In this document: piece by piece, positions 56,461-64,000 of the stretch
How positions within the stretch are numbered: the stretch's first letter is position 1
Layout of the letters: the number at the start of each line of letters is the position of its first letter
Assembly: GCA_963971225.1 (NCBI GenBank)
Contig: OZ020269.1
Coordinates: 27,507,783 to 27,571,782 of the forward strand
Direction of reading: 5' to 3'
Length of the DNA stretch: 64,000 nt
Source: Melieria omissa
Taxonomy: Eukaryota; Arthropoda; Insecta; Diptera; Ulidiidae
The notes under the pieces: generated by a model
Databases searched by the model: none
What the model was told of the DNA's origin: nothing
The model's input: only the letters and a program-made list of their open reading frames with translations
Program-made: the position numbers and the translations under genes

Positions 56461-59400
56461 GTCTTAGTCTTAGTCTTAGTCTTAGTCTTAGTCTTAGTCT
56501 TAGTCTTAGTCTTAGTCTTAGTCTTAGTCTTAGTCTTAGTCTTAGTCTTAGTCTTAGTCTTAGTCTTAGTCTTAGTCTTAGTCTTAGTCTTAGTCTTAGT
56601 CTTAGTCTTAGTCTTAGTCTTAGTCTTAGTCTTAGTCTTAGTCTTAGTCTTAGTCTTAGTCTTAGTCTTAGTCTTAGTCTTAGTCTTAGTCTTAGTCTTA
56701 GTCTTAGTCTTAGTCTTAGTCTTAGTCTTAGTCTTAGTCTTAGTCTTAGTCTTAGTCTTAGTCTTAGTCTTAGTCTTAGTCTTAGTCTTAGTCTTAGTCT
56801 TAGTCTTAGTCTTAGTCTTAGTCTTAGTCTTAGTCTTAGTCTTAGTCTTAGTCTTAGTCTTAGTCTTAGTCTTAGTCTTAGTCTTAGTCTTAGTCTTAGT
56901 CTTAGTCTTAGTCTTAGTCTTAGTCTTAGTCTTAGTCTTAGTCTTAGTCTTAGTCTTAGTCTTAGTCTTAGTCTTAGTCTTAGTCTTAGTCTTAGTCTTA
57001 GTCTTAGTCTTAGTCTTAGTCTTAGTCTTAGTCTTAGTCTTAGTCTTAGTCTTAGTCTTAGTCTTAGTCTTAGTCTTAGTCTTAGTCTTAGTCTTAGTCT
57101 TAGTCTTAGTCTTAGTCTTAGTCTTAGTCTTAGTCTTAGTCTTAGTCTTAGTCTTAGTCTTAGTCTTAGTCTTAGTCTTAGTCTTAGTCTTAGTCTTAGT
57201 CTTAGTCTTAGTCTTAGTCTTAGTCTTAGTCTTAGTCTTAGTCTTAGTCTTAGTCTTAGTCTTAGTCTTAGTCTTAGTCTTAGTCTTAGTCTTAGTCTTA
57301 GTCTTAGTCTTAGTCTTAGTCTTAGTCTTAGTCTTAGTCTTAGTCTTAGTCTTAGTCTTAGTCTTAGTCTTAGTCTTAGTCTTAGTCTTAGTCTTAGTCT
57401 TAGTCTTAGTCTTAGTCTTAGTCTTAGTCTTAGTCTTAGTCTTAGTCTTAGTCTTAGTCTTAGTCTTAGTCTTAGTCTTAGTCTTAGTCTTAGTCTTAGT
57501 CTTAGTCTTAGTCTTAGTCTTAGTCTTAGTCTTAGTCTTAGTCTTAGTCTTAGTCTTAGTCTTAGTCTTAGTCTTAGTCTTAGTCTTAGTCTTAGTCTTA
57601 GTCTTAGTCTTAGTCTTAGTCTTAGTCTTAGTCTTAGTCTTAGTCTTAGTCTTAGTCTTAGTCTTAGTCTTAGTCTTAGTCTTAGTCTTAGTCTTAGTCT
57701 TAGTCTTAGTCTTAGTCTTAGTCTTAGTCTTAGTCTTAGTCTTAGTCTTAGTCTTAGTCTTAGTCTTAGTCTTAGTCTTAGTCTTAGTCTTAGTCTTAGT
57801 CTTAGTCTTAGTCTTAGTCTTAGTCTTAGTCTTAGTCTTAGTCTTAGTCTTAGTCTTAGTCTTAGTCTTAGTCTTAGTCTTAGTCTTAGTCTTAGTCTTA
57901 GTCTTAGTCTTAGTCTTAGTCTTAGTCTTAGTCTTAGTCTTAGTCTTAGTCTTAGTCTTAGTCTTAGTCTTAGTCTTAGTCTTAGTCTTAGTCTTAGTCT
58001 TAGTCTTAGTCTTAGTCTTAGTCTTAGTCTTAGTCTTAGTCTTAGTCTTAGTCTTAGTCTTAGTCTTAGTCTTAGTCTTAGTCTTAGTCTTAGTCTTAGT
58101 CTTAGTCTTAGTCTTAGTCTTAGTCTTAGTCTTAGTCTTAGTCTTAGTCTTAGTCTTAGTCTTAGTCTTAGTCTTAGTCTTAGTCTTAGTCTTAGTCTTA
58201 GTCTTAGTCTTAGTCTTAGTCTTAGTCTTAGTCTTAGTCTTAGTCTTAGTCTTAGTCTTAGTCTTAGTCTTAGTCTTAGTCTTAGTCTTAGTCTTAGTCT
58301 TAGTCTTAGTCTTAGTCTTAGTCTTAGTCTTAGTCTTAGTCTTAGTCTTAGTCTTAGTCTTAGTCTTAGTCTTAGTCTTAGTCTTAGTCTTAGTCTTAGT
58401 CTTAGTCTTAGTCTTAGTCTTAGTCTTAGTCTTAGTCTTAGTCTTAGTCTTAGTCTTAGTCTTAGTCTTAGTCTTAGTCTTAGTCTTAGTCTTAGTCTTA
58501 GTCTTAGTCTTAGTCTTAGTCTTAGTCTTAGTCTTAGTCTTAGTCTTAGTCTTAGTCTTAGTCTTAGTCTTAGTCTTAGTCTTAGTCTTAGTCTTAGTCT
58601 TAGTCTTAGTCTTAGTCTTAGTCTTAGTCTTAGTCTTAGTCTTAGTCTTAGTCTTAGTCTTAGTCTTAGTCTTAGTCTTAGTCTTAGTCTTAGTCTTAGT
58701 CTTAGTCTTAGTCTTAGTCTTAGTCTTAGTCTTAGTCTTAGTCTTAGTCTTAGTCTTAGTCTTAGTCTTAGTCTTAGTCTTAGTCTTAGTCTTGGTCTTA
58801 GTCTTAGTCTTAGTCTTAGTCTTAGTCTTAGTCTTAGTCTTAGTCTTAGTCTTAGTCTTAGTCTTGGTCTTAGTCTTAGTCTTAGTCTTAGTCTTAGTCT
58901 TAGTCTTAGTCTTAGTCTTAGTCTTAGTCTTAGTCTTAGTCTTAGTCTTAGTCTTAGTCTTAGTCTTAGTCTTAGTCTTAGTCTTAGTCTTAGTCTTAGT
59001 CTTAGTCTTAGTCTTAGTCTTAGTCTTAGTCTTAGTCTTAGTCTTAGTCTTAGTCTTGGTCTTAGTCTTAGTCTTAGTCTTAGTCTTAGTCTTAGTCTTA
59101 GTCTTAGTCTTAGTCTTAGTCTTAGTCTTAGTCTTAGTCTTAGTCTTAGTCTTAGTCTTAGTCTTAGTCTTAGTCTTAGTCTTAGTCTTAGTCTTAGTCT
59201 TAGTCTTAGTCTTAGTCTTAGTCTTAGTCTTAGTCTTAGTCTTAGTCTTAGTCTTAGTCTTAGTCTTAGTCTTAGTCTTAGTCTTAGTCTTAGTCTTAGT
59301 CTTAGTCTTAGTCTTAGTCTTAGTCTTAGTCTTAGTCTTAGTCTTAGTCTTAGTCTTAGTCTTAGTCTTAGTCTTAGTCTTAGTCTTAGTCTTAGTCTTA

Positions 59401-59756
59401 GTCTTAGTCTTAGTCTTAGTCTTAGTCTTAGTCTTAGTCTTAGTCTTAGTCTTAGTCTTAGTCTTAGTCTTAGTCTTAGTCTTAGTCTTAGTCTTGGTCT
59501 TAGTCTTAGTCTTAGTCTTAGTCTTAGTCTTAGTCTTAGTCTTAGTCTTAGTCTTAGTCTTAGTCTTAGTCTTAGTCTTAGTCTTAGTCTTAGTCTTAGT
59601 CTTAGTCTTAGTCTTAGTCTTGGTCTTAGTCTTAGTCTTAGTCTTAGTCTTAGTCTTAGTCTTAGTCTTAGTCTTAGTCTTAGTCTTAGTCTTAGTCTTA
59701 GTCTTAGTCTTAGTCTTAGTCTTAGTCTTAGTCTTGGTCTTAGTCTTAGTCTTAGT
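56461..59756. repeat. GTCTTA hexanucleotide satellite, about 549 units
   Basis: A nearly perfect array of 3.3 kb. The only deviations are A-to-G changes (GTCTTG) at 58794, 58866, 59058, 59496, 59622 and 59736, all in the right-hand 970 bp; the left 2.3 kb is uniform. Lys-Thr, Arg-Leu and Val-Leu polymers of over 1,000 codons are readings of the repeat and not genes. The unit is not the insect telomere repeat TTAGG. Confidence 0.98.
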
Positions 59757-62180
59757 GGACTCAAAAGTTATACGTAAAACTCTAACAACAATAAGGAACA
59801 TAATTTGGTACGCAAATTAAATTTCAATGCCATGTTTTCTTCGCAGAAAGCAAAAAAAAAATCCAAGAATTGTTGCGCTCCGGCAAATTCAACGCATTGC
59901 AAGGACAAAAGAATGAAAGTGAAAAAAACGATTAGCAAGAAGCGGCAGTGACACGCGTCGGGGATTATACATGAATGCAACCAAGGCAGGCAAATGCAAA
60001 GAAAATATTAAACAACAACAACAATAGAAAAACCTGAAGATGGTGATGGGGTATAAGAAACTACATTGGCAAGTGGCAGCATTAGTTGAAGCCTTCGAGA
60101 TTTTACAGCCATTCAAAATTCGATGAAAGCATTCTTCATTGTTTTATGGGGCAAAGTAAAGATAACAACAACAAGAACAACAAATGATATGCATAAAGAT
60201 GCCAGCAAAGCAAAAATGAGAGCAACAGGGCGCCAGGCAGTTATGAAAGGCTGAGATGGGACGAAGTGTGCATGATGTCCTGAATGCCTAACACAAGTCA
60301 TCGCTCTGGAGGCGATAGCAATGCATGAGTTAAGACAGTAAAAAGCTAATGTTGCCAACAGACTCGACGTTTATGTGAAATGGTAGTCAAGTGCTAAGAT
60401 CGTTAAAATTACACTTTCCACTTATGAAAATTCATACTAAAAGCATTTAGTAAATTCTAAATAGGATTTTCATATAGTGGCACAGGATGAAAAGGCCCAA
60501 AGAGTAGCAAAGAGATTTTCTTTTAACTTGAATTACATTTATATGTCTTGTGATTTGGATACTTGAAGTAATTCTTAATTCTCGAAACTTAAATCTAAAA
60601 ATCCTAATGTCTCCTAGAAGCACTGAAAGGCACCGAAGCATTGCATTTCAGATTTATTTTTAAATTTTATTATTTTATTATTTTACAATTTTATTAGGTT
60701 TCGTTCCACGAATTTTTGCCCAACTCCAACGTTCAACAGACGTTCTGACACATGTGTTCTACTGTTCAATTGCTCAGCTGTTCAGCTGTTGCTCTCTTCG
60801 GCTTCACATTTGTTCTCTTCTTGTCTCGTTTTAGCTCATTTCTTACCCACTTCCCCCCTCTAACTTTCGGCCATTCACTTTATTAATCCATTCACTGCTT
60901 ACTTGCTTCTGTTCTACTTTGCAAAATATCGTTGTTGTTCTTGTTGTTGTTTTTTCTTATTGTTGCCTTTCTATTCGATAATAACAAATACCGACAACAT
61001 GGCTCATCAATTTTTGTCATTTCATTGCTGTTGTTCAGTTGTTGTGTGTTTGCTCGCAGCAACTGGCAGCAATGAAGCCAAGACGACACAAACATTAAAT
61101 AAAACTGCCAAAGTTGGTCGACAGCGTCGTCATTCACCTCGGCCTACGTCGGATGAGATGAGTTTACATGATTCTCAGTTGGCGTATACTCAACGTGTTG
61201 CCCTTCACTGCCGCGTTTATGTGCCGTGACATGTGGCAGCAGCTTCCACAGGACCAGAATAATGAATGGGCCAACAAAATGTTGGCAGTCACTGTGGCTC
61301 GAGTTGGTCATAATTCCTAAACAATGCCATAAACACATTAGTTACGATTGGATTTTGATGGATATTCAGGCAAAAATGCCATTCAAATATGCAGAGAAAT
61401 GTGAAAAGTTTTCCATTTTGACATAAAACAATAGAAATGAGAAAAGGTTAATTTTGCATGCAGACAACATTTGGCATTAGTTGAATGAATGAACTCAACA
61501 AAAATGTGGCATTTCATTTAGAAGTCTTCACAGAAAAGTGTAATAAAATAAGTTTTAAGTTTTTGACTGTTAAATTTTGAAGTTAAAGGAAATTTAATTT
61601 GAAAAGAATTTAACTTAAAACTTCAAGTTTGATGGGTTGTCTGTCTTGCAAAGAATTCGCGTCAGTATGAAAAAGTCTTTAAGATTAGAAGCGCCAATAA
61701 GTAGGGATTCGGAATTGCAATCCCGGAATGCCGAATCCCGAAATCCGGGGAGGCCGAATAATTTCAGTCCCAAAAACTCATAAAAATAGTTTATAATAGT
61801 TCAATAGTTGCTTTCATACCAGAAATAAATTGCATATTACCTGTGAATTTTGAGAAACTTCAATGCAACCAAAGCTTTGATTGTTTGTTGCTTAACCCTT
61901 TCGGAACGGAGTTTGATTCAGAAAACCAAAATACTCTTGGTTGAAATGTTCCCATGCTATGAAAATTGGGGCTACGAAATTATGTTGCATACTCACAATT
62001 TCTGAAATCATCTTTTTATCCGGTAGTAGATTTTTTACTAATTTCGGTACAAACAAATGCATCTCAGAGGCAGGTTGGGACAAAATTTGAATTTCATAAA
62101 AATTTCATAATTACTTTAAAATATTGGCTGCATCATTCAGATGTTATTGTACACATTTTTGAGTCTTTAAACTGAAAAAG
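59757..62180. other. Intergenic, no gene recognised
   Basis: CAA runs near 60013-60025 and GTT runs near 60930-60965. A CCCGGAATGCCGAATCCCG-type cluster of TCCCG/CGGAA motifs lies at 61706-61755. Frames up to 108 codons are unsupported. Confidence 0.4.
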
Positions 62181-62184
62181 TACC

Positions 62185-62450
62185 TTCATTTCATAGAAGG
62201 AGTCACTTTCTGCTGGATTCCGAACCACCGGGAAGTGACGGCAAGGTTAGATTAGGCTAGATGGGGAAGGGTGTGTGCAGCACAGAGACCGCAGTTCCAT
62301 TCGGTGGCCTTCTTAAAGGTTTCTAGAGGTAACCAATCAGTCTCAATCCGGGGCAAATCAGTGACGGCGAAGAAAGCAGCGAACGAGATGGAACAAAATG
62401 GGTCGTTTTGCCTATAACCGAAATGTATAACTCCCATGTAGACCTTACAC
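62185..62450 (+). mobile_element. LINE RNase H scrap (uncertain)
   Basis: The frame near 62198-62250 reads GVTFCWIPNHREVTARLD, resembling the W-I-P-x-H-x-x-V motif of the RNase H domain of insect LINEs. The remaining sequence has no clear domain. Confidence 0.45.
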
Positions 62451-62824
62451 ACTTCCCATTCAAGTCACTTAGAATGTATTCAAAGAAGATTTCTAAAGTT
62501 GGCCCTTCGCTCTTTTCATTTTTCTAAACCCAAGCGTCCTTAGAGGACTCAATGTTTATTGGTGAGTTTAAAATTACTTGAAACCATTAGGTCTGTCATC
62601 TCGTTCTCTTTAAATTTTTTATATAGTCAGTGGAAACATTGACAGTCCTTCCCTTCTGACCAAAATAGCTTAACATGTTTCATCAGACATATTTCTCCTT
62701 TTATGTTGAGTTCTCTAGAACGAGGTTTCTCCTCGAGCCTTAGATGAGTTAAATGTCTTGTGGGCCTCTTTAATGTTTGATCTATGTGTCCCTAAACCTA
62801 TGTTCACTTTCTTTGTAAGACATG
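62451..62824. other. Intergenic, no gene recognised
   Basis: Mixed composition. No frame, terminus or repeat recognised. Confidence 0.35.
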
Positions 62825-62980
62825 CCTCGATATTCCAGCGAATAGCGCGTTCACTTTTCATACTAAAGGCTCTAGGTTCGAATCATGGTTTGGGATGGTA
62901 AAACCCTCGTCTACTTCTATCGCTATGCACATGAAGCAGATGAGAATTACAAGTTCTGTTCGATACATGAACATTCACAG
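62825..62980 (+). mobile_element. tRNA-derived SINE, copy B
   Basis: The head CTCGATATTCCAGCGAATAG with GCGCG (A-box-like) and TAGGTTCGAATCATGG (B box, 62875-62884) is followed by CTCGTCTACTTCTATCGCTA and CAGATGAGAATTACAAG, shared with copy A at 11935-12152 in the opposite orientation. It is more decayed in the head. Downstream the match weakens. Confidence 0.78.
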
Positions 62981-63735
62981 GTTGTCTTGAATATTCATAG
63001 CGTAGCAGACCGATTCTGGCACCTGCCGGGCACAATGTCCCTGAGTCGATCCTCCGAATTGGCAGTTCGTTGGAGTCTTCATAGGACACTTTACTTTTGA
63101 GTTCATGCTCATCAAATGGCGCCTCTACTCTAGTGGTGTTCGTTGATGTAGAACCTATGGAGATGAGAAAGAAATAGAGATGCTGGGCAGGAGCGTAGAC
63201 TCCATTGGTCAAGATTTCTGACAGATCTAACTAGCTTTGCCAAGGTAGAAGTCTTGAATCTGGTCTCCTTCATTAACTGCTCCTTCTTCGAACTGCTTTG
63301 CCTCGGATTGAGACTGTTGGATGACATAAATTTCACAACCCTGAGATATTTCTTATCGAAGTGAGTCTACGCTAGTCAGTAGCAATTCTTCTTCTTCTTA
63401 TTCTTCTTTTCTTCTTTGCTTTCTTATCAGCTATCAAATAAAATCTCAAGTTTACTTATTATGACTTCAACATTTTATCTACGCCAAATCGCTTATCTAA
63501 ACGTTTATCAATTGATTTGCAAAAAAAATAAACCAACAAATAACTATCAAATTTAATTAAGCACTTAAGTGGAAAACCAAAAAAAATGTGCTACAAAAAA
63601 TAAAACCTCAATTAAAACGACGCAAAAAGGCTGTCAAGCAAACCGCGCGGCGAAATGTTTAAAATAGCAAAAGAGCAAAAATGCAAACACGACGTAAAAA
63701 CAATTAAGTTGAAGTTCAGTGGAAGGCGCACAATT
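62981..63735. other. Intergenic; CTT run; no gene supported
   Basis: (CTT)n at 63387-63420. The minus-strand frame at 62883-63212 partly reads the SINE backwards and has no recognised domain. The rest is AT-rich. Confidence 0.4.
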
Positions 63736-64000
63736 GCCAGCAGGTGAATCATTGTGCAACAACAACAACAACAACAATAAATTATATTGTACCAATACTA
63801 GTGTGAGCCAATAGCGAGTGACGACGACTGGCGACAGTCCCAACGACGCGTTTACTCAGCGACCAGTCGTCGTCATCAGCCGCTGGACTCGGCGCCCGGG
63901 TCACACAATTCGTGATTTACAACTCGCTAGATGAGCGGTTGTTAAGCTGTATATTGTTGTTGTTGTTGTTGTATTAGTTATGGCCAGAGCGCACTGCAAG
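63736..64000. other. CAA/GTT runs and a dyad; possible regulatory or leader DNA
   Basis: (CAA)n at 63759-63776 and (GTT)n at 63954-63971 enclose a less AT-rich segment that contains GACGACGACTGG (63820-63831) and its exact reverse complement CCAGTCGTCGTC (63863-63874), a 12-bp stem with a 31-base loop. It resembles fly 5'-leader or promoter-proximal DNA, but no start site or coding exon was recognised before the window ends. Confidence 0.4.

Noticed and set aside
56461..59756. Telomere-type repeat
   Set aside because: The unit TTAGTC differs from TTAGG, the array is internal, and higher Diptera lack simple telomere repeats.
56433..59820. Open frames of over 1,000 codons (Lys-Thr, Arg-Leu, Val-Leu polymers)
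   Set aside because: They are direct readings of the GTCTTA hexanucleotide satellite with no other content; open in several frames on both strands.

Overview
The window looks like non-coding, repeat-rich DNA from a higher dipteran fly, most like a tephritid fruit fly. That is an inference from four things: AT-rich sequence crowded with CAA/GTT triplet runs and CA or CATA microsatellites; many mariner relics; Ty3/gypsy and BEL/Pao retroelements; and LINE 3' ends finishing in CCTAACCTAACC. No rRNA gene, functional tRNA gene, CRISPR array or bacterial-type operon was seen. Most open reading frames are chance or satellite artefacts, and many lack an ATG.

Layout, left to right. 0-1.3 kb: an internally deleted mariner inside a degenerate TGTGACAA-rich repeat. 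2.4-5.0 kb: a diverged satellite whose later part alternates two monomer types (dimer about 270-330 bp). 6.6-7.1 kb: a two-copy degenerate repeat. 7.86-9.26 kb: about 18 copies of a 79-bp satellite. 9.8-10.65 kb: a mariner transposase pseudogene on the minus strand with one in-frame stop. 11.7-12.2 kb: a LINE-like scrap and a tRNA-derived SINE. 13-20.6 kb: three solo LTRs of one gypsy-like family, each with a 4-bp target duplication, mixed with LINE tails, mariner relics and a 116-bp hairpin. 22.5-29.4 kb: further mariner relics and MITEs, including a piggyBac-like MITE nested inside a hAT-like MITE.

30.6-33.3 kb is the only stretch that resembles a host gene: a long CAA-rich, 5'-UTR-like region ending in a short candidate coding exon (ATG in good context at 33234, splice donor GTAAGT at 33265) on the plus strand. 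If real, the rest of the gene lies beyond a large first intron. 33.4-35.3 kb, which would be inside that intron, holds two degenerate tandem repeats, one with a recurring GGGGCGTGGC core. 36.7-38.3 kb carries LINE (RNase H plus CCHC) and BEL/Pao pol fragments on the minus strand. 40.28-43.33 kb is a young, deleted Ty3/gypsy element with identical 146-bp LTRs and an ATAAT target duplication.

43.3-64 kb is dominated by simple repeats: a CATA array, a 1.3-kb TTGAA pentanucleotide array, a 1.9-kb very AT-rich block and a 3.3-kb GTCTTA hexanucleotide array, followed by LINE and SINE scraps. These parts do not form a pathway. The window records layered transposon insertion and decay plus satellite expansion around a probable gene 5' end.
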